NCBI GenBank assembly: GCA_963722665.1
Contig: CAVRNW010000032.1
Coordinates: 1 to 64,000 of the forward strand
Origin: Site-B1 sp963722665
GTDB lineage: Bacteria > Bacteroidota > Bacteroidia > Flavobacteriales > Flavobacteriaceae
DNA: 64,000 nt
Direction: 5' to 3'
Under the pieces are notes generated by a model. The model saw nothing but the letters and a program-made list of their open reading frames with translations. It ran no database searches and was not told the origin of the DNA. Shown here in pieces: positions 45,772 through 54,342 of this stretch. Numbering within the stretch: position 1 is the stretch's first letter; each line of letters starts with the position of its first letter. The position numbers and the translations under genes were made by a program.

Positions 45772-46374
45772 ATGAGTCTTTTTCGCAGACTTTTTGGTAA
45801 AAAATCTAAGGATGCTCCAGAAGAAATTTCTGCTGGAAGAGGGAAATATATGCCTGAAGTTAAAATACCTGTCGATGAACGATTTACCATCAACTTTAAA
45901 GCAAATGGAGGCAAGTTCTTGTATTGTGATAATGTAGATGAGATCTTCTACAGTCTGGAACAAATTCTTTTGGAAAATAACTGGGATAAAGAAAAGGTCA
46001 TGGTTCTTGATGACAGGATCAAAGAACTTTTTAAAGATTATAAGTTGGATTATACCAAAAAAGGCGAAGCCGCCTATTTTTTATCAACCTGTGAGAATTT
46101 AATTGCTGATGATGGGTCGATTTTAATTTCCTCGAATCAAATTGCGGAAAAGAAGCTGACTGAACTCCCCCTTAACTTCGTTGTATACGCCACTACTAGT
46201 CAGTTAGTTGAAAATATTGGTGAGGGCCTGCGGCTTATTAAAAATAAGAACAAAAATAAAATACCTACAAATATTACTACTATCAAGCATTTTAAAAATA
46301 AGGAGGATAAAGACTTTTTAAGCTATGGCAGTAGTACAAAAAACTTATATTTGCTGCTATTAGAAGATCTGTAA
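45772..46374 (+). CDS. LUD-domain protein (LutC/YkgG-like)
   Basis: A 200-residue protein with a single LUD domain: AAYFLSTCENLIADDGSILI and LNFVVYATTSQLVENIGEGL match the central family pattern, and the end SYGSSTKNLYLLLLEDL is typical of flavobacterial members. LutC-type proteins are associated with lactate oxidation, but lutA and lutB are absent here. It precedes cdsA by three bases, a conserved arrangement in Flavobacteria. Function uncertain. Confidence 0.8.
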   Translation: MSLFRRLFGKKSKDAPEEISAGRGKYMPEVKIPVDERFTINFKANGGKFLYCDNVDEIFYSLEQILLENNWDKEKVMVLDDRIKELFKDYKLDYTKKGEAAYFLSTCENLIADDGSILISSNQIAEKKLTELPLNFVVYATTSQLVENIGEGLRLIKNKNKNKIPTNITTIKHFKNKEDKDFLSYGSSTKNLYLLLLEDL

Positions 46375-46377
46375 TAG

Positions 46378-47199
46378 ATGAAAGAACTTGTAATTAGGGC
46401 TATATCCGGTGCAATCTATGTCGCACTTCTATTACTTACTCTGTATTCTGAAAACGCATTAATAGCTCTATTCTTTGTATTTGGCATGATTTGTTTGCTG
46501 GAATTTAACAGACTTATCGGCCTAAAGAGTATAATTCCGTTTATTATTTTTATTTTTCTTTATGGTGCTTTTGGATTCTGGCAAAACATCATGAATTCAC
46601 ATAAAGGATTTGAGGAGGCAACGCAAATATTGCATGTCATAACTATATTTGTCCAGTTAATTTTGATCAAGGATCTATTTTCAGAGAAAACCATTCCATT
46701 ATTTCAATCTAAACGATTCATTATTACCACTTTTTATTTAACTAGTGGATTTATTTTTTTAGTCCTCATAGCAGATTATTACGTTATTTATAACCCAAAT
46801 ATTCTTTTAGGATGTTTTATTCTAGTTTGGGTAAATGACACCTTTGCTTATATAATTGGTAAAAATTTTGGTAAACAAAAATTATTTCCAAGCGTATCGC
46901 CTAAAAAAACAGTTGAAGGTTTTCTGGGTGGATTATTCTTTGCCTGCGTATCGAGTGCGATTATTGCTAAATATTCTTATACTTTCAACTTTACCAATTG
47001 GTTAATATTGGCTATTCTTATTAGCGTGTTTGGAACAATAGGCGATCTAATTGAATCAAAATTCAAACGTCAGGCGGGTGTCAAAGATAGTGGAGTTATT
47101 ATGCCTGGTCATGGCGGATTGTTAGACAGGCTGGATAGTATTATATTTGCGGCACCTTTTATATATTTATTTATTAGAATTTTAAAGTATGTTTCATAA
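46378..47199 (+). CDS. cdsA: Phosphatidate cytidylyltransferase
   Basis: CdsA makes CDP-diacylglycerol, the precursor of phosphatidylethanolamine and other phospholipids. The 273-residue protein has about seven membrane spans and the signature SPKKTVEGFLGGLFFA with the C-terminal DSGVIMPGHGGLLDRLDSI motif. It overlaps psd by 11 bases; together they provide two steps of phosphatidylethanolamine synthesis. Confidence 0.93.
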   Translation: MKELVIRAISGAIYVALLLLTLYSENALIALFFVFGMICLLEFNRLIGLKSIIPFIIFIFLYGAFGFWQNIMNSHKGFEEATQILHVITIFVQLILIKDLFSEKTIPLFQSKRFIITTFYLTSGFIFLVLIADYYVIYNPNILLGCFILVWVNDTFAYIIGKNFGKQKLFPSVSPKKTVEGFLGGLFFACVSSAIIAKYSYTFNFTNWLILAILISVFGTIGDLIESKFKRQAGVKDSGVIMPGHGGLLDRLDSIIFAAPFIYLFIRILKYVS

Positions 47200-47839
47200 G
47201 GAAGGACATAAAATTTTATTGGTTTCATTTATTCTGTTATTAGGATTGAGCTTAATAGTGGATTCATTTCTGGAATTAATTTGGCTCAAAAACTTACTGA
47301 TCATCACCTTTTTTGTATTGTTTGTATTAATTGCTCAGTTTTTTAGAAACCCAAAAAGAAAAACCGAATTAAACGACAAAAAGGTGATATCCTCTGTAGA
47401 TGGTAAGGTAGTCGTAATTGAAGAAGTCTTTGAAAAAGAATATTTCAAAGATAAACGACTACAGGTAAGTGTTTTCATGTCACCTCTTAATGTGCATGTA
47501 ACGCGCTATCCTATCAGTGGCAACGTTTTATATAGCAAATACCATCCAGGGAAATATTTGGTTGCATGGCATCCTAAATCAAGCGAAGAGAATGAGCGTA
47601 CAACTATTGTTGTTGAAAATGCAACTTATGGTAAAGTTTTATACAGGCAAATTGCCGGAGCCATGGCAAAAAGAATCGTCAATTATGCCAATGAAGGAGA
47701 TAAGGCCATTCAGGGATCTGATGCCGGTTTTATAAAATTTGGTTCCCGAGTAGATCTTTTTTTACCTTTAAATACCAAGATTAAAGTTGAATTAGGCCAA
47801 AAAGTTAAAGGAGGACTTAGTGTAATTGCAGAAATGTAA
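47189..47839 (+). CDS. psd: Phosphatidylserine decarboxylase family protein
   Basis: Psd decarboxylates phosphatidylserine to phosphatidylethanolamine. The 216-residue short-type enzyme has two N-terminal hydrophobic segments, DGKVVVIEEVFE, FMSPLNVHVTRYPISG, and GFIKFGSRVDLFLP, where the Gly-Ser pair is the self-cleavage site that produces the pyruvoyl cofactor. It overlaps cdsA, and its stop TAATG is shared with the acyl-CoA-binding protein gene. Confidence 0.92.
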   Translation: MFHKEGHKILLVSFILLLGLSLIVDSFLELIWLKNLLIITFFVLFVLIAQFFRNPKRKTELNDKKVISSVDGKVVVIEEVFEKEYFKDKRLQVSVFMSPLNVHVTRYPISGNVLYSKYHPGKYLVAWHPKSSEENERTTIVVENATYGKVLYRQIAGAMAKRIVNYANEGDKAIQGSDAGFIKFGSRVDLFLPLNTKIKVELGQKVKGGLSVIAEM

Positions 47840-48105
47840 TGAATTCTGAAGAATTAGAAATAGAATTTAGAGATGCTGTATCGAGGATAAATGCCTATAC
47901 AGATCGCTTTCCTGCAGATTTCCTTTTACGATTATATGCATACTACAAGAAAGCTACTAATGACTACAGCAGACCCAGTAGTAAAAAGTCAATTATCAAT
48001 GCCTTTAAGACCAATGCTTTATTTCAGTTGGAAGATATCACCGAAGACGAAGCTAAAATAAAATATATCGATCTGGTCAACAACTATTTTCTTTATAGAA
48101 AATAA
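47839..48105 (+). CDS. Acyl-CoA-binding protein
   Basis: An 88-residue ACBP-domain protein: LEIEFRDAVSRINAYTDRFP, FLLRLYAYYKKATND, the KSIINAFKTNALFQLEDI segment (KxxAW-like motif with Phe at the aromatic position) and AKIKYIDLVNNYF. It binds long-chain acyl-CoA esters in the cytoplasm, fitting its place after two phospholipid-synthesis genes with which it shares a TAATG junction. Confidence 0.85.
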   Translation: MNSEELEIEFRDAVSRINAYTDRFPADFLLRLYAYYKKATNDYSRPSSKKSIINAFKTNALFQLEDITEDEAKIKYIDLVNNYFLYRK

Positions 48106-48191
48106 CTTCTTTGATTTATAGTTAAAAAACAATTAAATAGGCAATCCAATATTAATTTGCAAAAAATTTGTAGGATATATATTTTTATATT

Positions 48192-48210
48192 TACTTTGTA
48201 TTTCAAAGTA
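48192..48210 (+). promoter_or_regulatory. Palindromic operator of the wHTH module
   Basis: A perfect 7-bp inverted repeat TACTTTG (48192-48198) and CAAAGTA (48204-48210) with spacer TATTT ends seven bases before the first gene of the module. TACTTTG also resembles a -7 element, so a repressor bound here would block transcription. The winged-helix gene at 48830 is the natural candidate. Confidence 0.6.
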
Positions 48211-48217
48211 CTTTTAT

Positions 48218-48833
48218 ATGAAAAAGAAATACATAGAAGACCTAAAAGAAATCAAAGACATCATGAACCGATCTTCCCGGTTCATTTCCCTAAGTGGCCT
48301 TTCAGGTATATCAGCTGGTATTACCGCTTTGATAGGTGCGTATTTGGCATATAAATTTGTTTTCGTTGGTGGTGATTATCTAACTTTTGAAAGTGTCTAT
48401 CCTTTCTACAGAACAATTCTCCATACTGTTAATGACAGCCTTGGGGACAATTGTTGTAAGCATTGGTTTGGTAATTTATCTAACCACTCAAGAAACAAAA
48501 AAACGGAAGCAAAAAATCTGGGATCAGCAGACCAAGCGAATTCTTCTCAACTTATCGATCCCATTACTAGCCGGCGGCATCATTTCCATGATATTTCTAG
48601 TTCGAGGTTATGTAGGCATTGTGCTTCCCATGACCTTGATTTTTTACGGTATGGCACTAGTTAATGTGAGCAAATACACACTAAATGAAATAAGGAGCCT
48701 GGGGCTTATTGAAATATTACTTGGCTTAGTTGCCTTGCAGTTGGTAAGCTATGGCCTTATCATATGGTCGATAGGATTTGGTGTTCTTCACATCGTTTAT
48801 GGTTTCATTATCAAAATGAAATATAAGTCGTGA
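48218..48833 (+). pseudogene. Multi-span membrane protein of a wHTH module, frameshifted
   Basis: The first frame starts MKKKYIEDLKEIKDIMNRSS and has one span (SGLSGISAGITALIGAYLAY); the +1 frame supplies FSILLMTALGTIVVSIGLVI, RILLNLSIPLLAGGIISMIF and two further spans before ending at 48833. One extra base in about 48395-48430 accounts for the break; corrected length is about 204 residues with four to six spans. It overlaps the wHTH gene start by four bases. Family unrecognised, but the membrane protein plus wHTH pairing is common in Bacteroidota. Confidence 0.75.
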
Positions 48834-49120
48834 AGGATATTCTGAAGGATTTGGATAAAGCGTTTGAAAACAGAATTCGACTGGGAATCATGTCAGCACT
48901 TGTAGTAAATGACTACGTGGATTTCAACAGTTTAAAAGAATTACTTGGAGTTACTGATGGTAATCTGGCCAGCCATCTGAAATCATTGGAAAAAAAAGAA
49001 TATATAAACTATAAAAAGGAATTTCTGGATCGAAAACCCAACACAAAATACTTCGCCACCGATACCGGTAGAGAAGCATTTAAAAAACACATAAATGCAA
49101 TTGAACAATTATTAAAATAA
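48830..49120 (+). CDS. Winged-helix transcriptional regulator
   Basis: A 96-residue one-domain regulator: ENRIRLGIMSALVVNDYVDF, the recognition helix region LLGVTDGNLASHLKSLEKKE and a wing with YFATDTGREAFKKH. It resembles the MarR/ArsR-like transcriptional regulators that pair with membrane proteins in Flavobacteria. The GTG start overlaps the upstream gene. It probably represses its own operon through the palindrome at 48192. Confidence 0.86.
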   Translation: MKDILKDLDKAFENRIRLGIMSALVVNDYVDFNSLKELLGVTDGNLASHLKSLEKKEYINYKKEFLDRKPNTKYFATDTGREAFKKHINAIEQLLK

Positions 49121-49129
49121 ATAAAAATC

Positions 49130-49418
49130 ATGAACAAAAATAAAAGACTAATCACAATCCTACTCGCTATACCCTTACTGTTGCTGATCCCATTAATAGG
49201 AATGCAATTTTCTTCTGAAGTAAATTGGTCATTTTTTGACTTCCTTGTAATGGGAGTGCTATTACTTGGCGTTGGACTTATGTTTGAGGTTGTATTGAGG
49301 AAAGTTCCAAAGAAGACCAATCGTATTGCGCTCATAGCCATTATCCTTATTGTATTCTTACTTACTTTGGGCTGAACTGGCAGTCGGAATATTCGGCACT
49401 CCATTTGCAGGTTCTTAA
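49130..49418 (+). pseudogene. Small membrane protein of the wHTH module, frameshifted at the end
   Basis: The frame gives two to three spans (LITILLAIPLLLLIPLIGMQ, FFDFLVMGVLLLGVGLMFEV) and stops after LLTLG. One extra T near 49368 hides the natural end: the shifted frame reads WAELAVGIFGTPFAGS then TAA at 49418, giving about 95 residues. It lies nine bases after the wHTH gene and is the third member of the module. Function unknown. Confidence 0.72.
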
Positions 49419-49475
49419 GACAAGAAATAAATATGCATATCATTTAACAATGTACATTATTTTGTTATAAATAAT

Positions 49476-49558
49476 GGCAGGGTAAGTTCTGTATTCCAAG
49501 GTTTCTAACGTGCTCAAGCATAATCATGGCTTGACAGGCAAACGCCATGTAACCTGCC
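49476..49558 (+). ncRNA. Candidate structured RNA, perhaps 6S-Flavo-like
   Basis: An AT-poor island of 83 bases between convergent genes is closed by TGGCAGG (from 49475) and CCTGCCA (to 49559). Inside are CATGGC (49525-49530) with GCCATG (49544-49549) and, as an alternative, TCAAGC with GCTTGA, leaving a large unpaired middle. A closing stem, wide internal loop and apical hairpin recall 6S RNA, of which a Bacteroidota class named 6S-Flavo is known. There is no open frame and no T tract. Strand is uncertain; plus is favoured by the upstream ATTATTTTG. Confidence 0.4.
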
Positions 49559-49591
49559 ACTTAATATCCATTAGTCTATTAAACGAAACTC

Positions 49592-52228
49592 CTAATTTAA
49601 ACTCGCTAAACTAGCTTTTATAGTTTCTATTTTAGCCAATGCATCAGCTTCTTTTTTCTTTTCACTTGCCACTACTTGCTCGGGTGCTCCGGATACAAAC
49701 CGTTCATTAGACAATTTCTTTTGTACCGATCGTAAAAAGCCTTCGGTATAATTTAACTCTTCGGTTAGCTTTTTAATTTCCTCTTCAATATTGATAACAC
49801 CAGTAATTGGGATGAAATACTCGTTGGATCTAACTCTAAAAGTTAAAGCGCCTTCAATGGCTTCCTTGGTATAATCGATGCCTTCAAGGTTTCCTAATTT
49901 AATAACGACCTCGTCAAACGTAGTCTGAGTCTTTTCGTTATTAATTACAGAAAATGCAATGGAATCTTTAAACGATAAATTCTTTTCTTTTCTAATGGTT
50001 CTAATTCCCGAAACTACTTCCTTGGCAAGGTCGAATTCAGAAATAAGCTTTTTATTAACTTTTTTTGTGTTAGGTAATCTTGAAATAATTAGAGCCTCTT
50101 CGGGAGTTCTTTCTTTTATATAATGCCAGATCTCTTCAGTTAAAAATGGCATGAATGGGTGTAAAATCTTTAAGTTATCTTCAAAAATTGCGATAATGGA
50201 TTTGTAAGTTAGAGCATCTATTGGTTGTTGGTAGGCCGGTTTTATAATTTCCAATAACCATGATGCAAAATCATCCCAAATTAATTTATATGTTGACATT
50301 AAAGCATCTGATAATCTGAATTTTGAAAAATGATCCTCTATTTCTGCCAAAGTTTCCTGGAACTTAGCTTCAAACCAATCAATTGCGATCTTGCTCGAGT
50401 TTGGTTGTTTTATCGTTTCGCTCACTTCCCAGCCATTTATCAATCTAAAGGCGTTCCAAATTTTATTGGCAAATGCTTTCCCTTGTTGGCACTTATCTTC
50501 ATCAAACAACAGGTCATTTCCTGCTCCTGAACTCAATAACAACATACCAACCCTAACACCATCTGCCCCATACTGTTCAATTAATTTCAATGCATCAGGA
50601 GAGTTGCCTAATTGCTTTGACATTTTTCTGCCTTGTGTATCTCTGACAAGTCCTGTAAAATAAACATTATTAAAGGGCCTTTCCTGCCTGTATTCGTATC
50701 CGGCTATGATCATTCTGGCAACCCAAAAGAAAATGATATCCGGAGCTGTAACCAGGTCATTTGTAGGATAATAATAATTTATCTCTTTATTTTCAGGACT
50801 TCGAATGCCATCAAAAACAGACATTGGCCATAACCAGGACGAGAACCATGTATCCACAACATCTGATTCCTGAATAAGATCACTTATTGATAACTTGTCA
50901 TTCTTAGTTTTTTGCTTTGCCAGTTTAAAAGCCTCTTTTCTACTCTCTGCTACCACAAAATCCTCCTTGCCATCTCCATAATAATAGGCCGGAATTTGCT
51001 GACCCCAGCGTAATTGACGAGATATATTCCAGTCTCTGATATTCTCCAGCCAGTGACGATAATTATTTTCGATCTTTTTTGGGAATAGTTTTATTTTATG
51101 ATCGACCAAAACCGATTTAATAGCCGGTTTTACGAGATCTTCCATTTTTAAAAACCACTGATCGCTCAATCTTGGCTCGATCACTGCCTTAGTACGCTCA
51201 CTTGTGCCAACCTTATTTACATAATTCTCTGTTTTTAATAAATACCCTTTGTCCTTTAATTCTTTACTTAATTCTTTTCTTACTTCAAATCGATCCTTGC
51301 CTTCATAGTGCAAGCCAAAACTATTTAATGTACCATCGTCGTTGAAAATATCAATTACTTCTAGATCATGCTTTTCCCCTAATTCTTTATCGTTCAAGTC
51401 GTGAGCAGGAGTTACTTTTAAGCATCCTGTTCCGAATTCTATATCAACGTAATCATCTTCTATGATTGGAATAACCCGATTGCATAATGGCACTATTGCC
51501 TTTTTTCCTTTTAAATGAGTAAATCGTTCATCATCTGGATTAATACAAACCGCCGTGTCACCAAGTATAGTTTCAGGTCGCGTGGTGGCAATGGTCACTT
51601 TTTCTTCGCTTCCCTCAATATCATATTGCAAATAATACAACAAGCCTTGTTGCTCCTCGTAAACGACTTCTTCATCAGATAAGGTCGTTTTGGCTTCCGG
51701 ATCCCAGTTAACCATTCTGAATCCCTTGTAAATAAGACCTTTATTATAAAGATCGACAAAAACCTTTATCACCGATTCGCTCATATCCTCATCCATGGTG
51801 AATTTGGTTCGGTCCCAGTCACATGAACACCCCAGTTTCTTTAATTGCTCCAGAATAACTCCACCATATTCATGAGTCCACTCCCAGGCATGTTTGAGAA
51901 ATTCTTCACGAGTCAGATCATTTTTGTCTATTCCCTGATCCTTAAGTTTTGCAACCACTTTAGCCTCGGTAGCAATGGAAGCATGGTCCGTTCCAGGGAC
52001 CCAGCATGCATTCTTGCCCATTGATCGAGCTCTACGGATTAAAACATCCTGAATGGTATTATTAAGCATGTGTCCCATGTGGAGAACTCCTGTAACATTT
52101 GGCGGAGGTATGACGATAGTATAGGGTTCCCTTTCGTCCGGCACAGAATGAAAATAGTTATGTTTCATCCAGTACTTATACCATTTGCTTTCTACTAGGC
52201 TGGCATCATATTTTGATGGAATGTTCAT
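49592..52228 (-). CDS. valS: Valine--tRNA ligase
   Basis: ValS charges tRNA-Val. The 878-residue class Ia synthetase has PPPNVTGVLHMGHML (HIGH motif), an editing domain with ATTRPETILGDTAVCINP, GTDHASIATE, the KMSKS-type motif GRKMSKQLGNSPDAL, an anticodon-binding domain and a C-terminal coiled-coil arm (residues 815-878). The start is ATG 52228 (MNIPSKYD); the in-frame upstream ATG adds eleven unconserved residues. Confidence 0.95.
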   Translation of the reverse strand: MNIPSKYDASLVESKWYKYWMKHNYFHSVPDEREPYTIVIPPPNVTGVLHMGHMLNNTIQDVLIRRARSMGKNACWVPGTDHASIATEAKVVAKLKDQGIDKNDLTREEFLKHAWEWTHEYGGVILEQLKKLGCSCDWDRTKFTMDEDMSESVIKVFVDLYNKGLIYKGFRMVNWDPEAKTTLSDEEVVYEEQQGLLYYLQYDIEGSEEKVTIATTRPETILGDTAVCINPDDERFTHLKGKKAIVPLCNRVIPIIEDDYVDIEFGTGCLKVTPAHDLNDKELGEKHDLEVIDIFNDDGTLNSFGLHYEGKDRFEVRKELSKELKDKGYLLKTENYVNKVGTSERTKAVIEPRLSDQWFLKMEDLVKPAIKSVLVDHKIKLFPKKIENNYRHWLENIRDWNISRQLRWGQQIPAYYYGDGKEDFVVAESRKEAFKLAKQKTKNDKLSISDLIQESDVVDTWFSSWLWPMSVFDGIRSPENKEINYYYPTNDLVTAPDIIFFWVARMIIAGYEYRQERPFNNVYFTGLVRDTQGRKMSKQLGNSPDALKLIEQYGADGVRVGMLLLSSGAGNDLLFDEDKCQQGKAFANKIWNAFRLINGWEVSETIKQPNSSKIAIDWFEAKFQETLAEIEDHFSKFRLSDALMSTYKLIWDDFASWLLEIIKPAYQQPIDALTYKSIIAIFEDNLKILHPFMPFLTEEIWHYIKERTPEEALIISRLPNTKKVNKKLISEFDLAKEVVSGIRTIRKEKNLSFKDSIAFSVINNEKTQTTFDEVVIKLGNLEGIDYTKEAIEGALTFRVRSNEYFIPITGVINIEEEIKKLTEELNYTEGFLRSVQKKLSNERFVSGAPEQVVASEKKKEADALAKIETIKASLASLN

Positions 52229-52344
52229 ACTTTGGAATAGTTTTTGAAATATGTCATGCAAAAGTACTTATATTTCTTTTTTGTGAAAAAAAATTAGAGT
52301 GTTTTAAAAAATATTAAAGAAATGACTTTATGCATTACGTCTAA

Positions 52345-52352
52345 TATTTTTG
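52345..52352 (+). promoter_or_regulatory. Predicted -7 promoter element for the DUF1573 gene
   Basis: TATTTTTG fits TAnnTTTG and lies 51 bases before the chosen start. Confidence 0.45.
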
Positions 52353-52403
52353 CAGATTGTAGAAAAAGTAAGTATGTTTACATTTAAATTAAAAATAATA
52401 ACC

Positions 52404-52826
52404 ATGAAAAAATTAATAGCAGTATTATTTATAAGTTTAGTCAGCTATGGTTCTTTTGCCCAGGAAAAAATAGCTAAAATTGAGTTTAAAGAAACTACAA
52501 TTGATTATGGTACCATTGAAAAAGGTGCTGATGGAATTAGAACTTTTGAGTTTACCAATACTGGTGATGCTCCTCTAATTATAAGTAAAGTCAATTCAAG
52601 TTGTGGATGCACTGTACCAAAGAAACCAGATGGCCCGATAATGCCAGGTGATGCAGGTGTCATACAGGTTAAATACGATACTAACAGAGTTATGCCAATA
52701 AGGAAGACAATTACGGTGCTATCAAATGCTGAAACACCTACAGTTGCTCTTAAAATAAAAGGGACTGTAATTGATTCTGGCAGTAAAAGTGTATTAGCGA
52801 AAGAGAAAAGTATCTTAGAACAATAA
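52404..52826 (+). CDS. Secreted DUF1573-domain protein
   Basis: A 140-residue protein: signal peptide MKKLIAVLFISLVSYGSFAQ, then one DUF1573 (Ig-like, ASH-related) domain with DYGTIEKGADGIRTFEFTNT, DAPLIISKVNSSCGCTVP and VIQVKYDTNRVMP. The CGC motif is usual in this very common Bacteroidota family; no enzymatic role is known. The start ATG 52404 is chosen because it begins the signal peptide. It ends at a bidirectional terminator. Confidence 0.87.
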   Translation: MKKLIAVLFISLVSYGSFAQEKIAKIEFKETTIDYGTIEKGADGIRTFEFTNTGDAPLIISKVNSSCGCTVPKKPDGPIMPGDAGVIQVKYDTNRVMPIRKTITVLSNAETPTVALKIKGTVIDSGSKSVLAKEKSILEQ

Positions 52827-52850
52827 TATATTTTAACGATTTGTTAAATA

Positions 52851-52881
52851 AAAAGTCTTCCGTATTCGGAGGACTTTTTTA
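52851..52881. terminator. Bidirectional terminator
   Basis: AAAAAGTCTTCCG pairs with CGGAGGACTTTTT (one T-G wobble) around TATT, with A and T tracts on either side, between convergent genes. Confidence 0.85.
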
Positions 52882-54216
52882 TTTTATCGGACTTTCTAGT
52901 CTGAAAACAAATGTCATAGGGACTCCATTTCTTTCAATTTTAAGTCTAATTCTACTATTGGTCTCCCCATAAAAGAAATGAATTATTTCTTGAAGATTGT
53001 AATTGTAGGTCGCTTTATTATTTATGTACAGCAAAATGTCTCCAACTTTTAAACCAATTCTTTCTGCAGGCGAACCCTTTCTTAATTCAACTATTCTAAA
53101 AGCTGGCTTGACAGCAAGCTTGTATTTGGTGTCAAAAATTATTTTTGTCCCGGCACCTCTGTTTTGACTGGATAAACGGTCACCTTCCGGATTTATCTTG
53201 GATTCCTTTTGTTTGACAATACGAATCCCACTTTGTTCTAGTTCAATACCACTTTTATTGTAATGAAAGGGTTCTTTAAAATATCTGTTTTTTTTAAGCG
53301 TGATTTTTGCATTCGTATAGTCTATGATCAAATTGAATCGTTTTAATAAAGCAGCAGAAAAGCTTCCATTACGTTCTTCAAACATTTTAGCATACTCAAT
53401 AGATGTGGAATCGGGAAACGCAACATTGACATTTTTTAAAACAAAATTGTTGATCGAAACCTCATCAACTTTGGATCGTTTCCCGTAGACACTACCACTC
53501 AAACCATGTCCTAAAAAATCTTCAAAATACATCTTGTCGAGCACAATTCCATCCTCCAGACTTTCAAATAGCCATAATGCATCACTACCCCCTGAATCTA
53601 TTAATAACTTCACAGGAAACTGTTTGTTGCCAATTTTTATGTCTACATTGAAATATGGTTTACTATTATAAAACTCCAGGCCCAAAGTTTCACAATTTTT
53701 ACAATCCTTATATTCAAAGGTCTCCGGATTATTGAGTCTTATATATTTTGAAGAATAATTAATTTCAACTATAAAATCTCTAAACAGGTCATATCCAATT
53801 ATTCCGTGAACAGGAATTCCAAGTCTGGGTGCAAAATTCAGTTCTTCATTAAAAACGGCAAACAAATTTTGATTTATGTTAATAGCATTTCCTATTTTAA
53901 CAATATTGTTTCGTGATCTGATAGCTTCAATGGGTTCACCTCCTCCCAATCCACGTAAAAAAATGATCTCAGGTTCATTTATTTGAAGCGAATCGGTGGA
54001 GTTTAAAAAATTAAAGATTATTGGTTTCCTAACTCCTGAATCAAGCAAAAAGGTCAATTCTGCTCCATTTATTTCAACCGGAATTACAATTAGATTATTA
54101 ATTAATTTGAATCTGATTTTATCACTATCCTTATCATCTTGAATTACATAATTGCCTTGGGAGTATCCAATTTGTGCAATAATTAGGAGAAAAACAAAAC
54201 GGATAAATTTCTGCAT
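52879..54216 (-). CDS. Retropepsin-like aspartyl protease with PDZ domain
   Basis: A 445-residue secreted protein: signal peptide (to about IGYSQ), two aspartyl protease halves with LLDSGVRKPIIF (about residue 58) and LLIDSGGSDALW (about 205), each having the Asp-Ser-Gly catalytic-type motif, and a C-terminal PDZ domain (about 360-440, VELRKGSPAERIGLKVGDIL). The arrangement is common in Bacteroidota and is presumed to act in the periplasm or at the surface. Substrate unknown. Confidence 0.87.
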   Translation of the reverse strand: MQKFIRFVFLLIIAQIGYSQGNYVIQDDKDSDKIRFKLINNLIVIPVEINGAELTFLLDSGVRKPIIFNFLNSTDSLQINEPEIIFLRGLGGGEPIEAIRSRNNIVKIGNAININQNLFAVFNEELNFAPRLGIPVHGIIGYDLFRDFIVEINYSSKYIRLNNPETFEYKDCKNCETLGLEFYNSKPYFNVDIKIGNKQFPVKLLIDSGGSDALWLFESLEDGIVLDKMYFEDFLGHGLSGSVYGKRSKVDEVSINNFVLKNVNVAFPDSTSIEYAKMFEERNGSFSAALLKRFNLIIDYTNAKITLKKNRYFKEPFHYNKSGIELEQSGIRIVKQKESKINPEGDRLSSQNRGAGTKIIFDTKYKLAVKPAFRIVELRKGSPAERIGLKVGDILLYINNKATYNYNLQEIIHFFYGETNSRIRLKIERNGVPMTFVFRLESPIK

Positions 54217-54342
54217 ATATAAATCGCTAGGAGGGTCTATATTTCAATTTACAAATCTTTAAATCAAATTAGCCAATTGAATTAAAATTTTAAATAAACT
54301 TTAAGATAAATTTCGCAACTTTGTTCTGAAAAATAAAAACAT

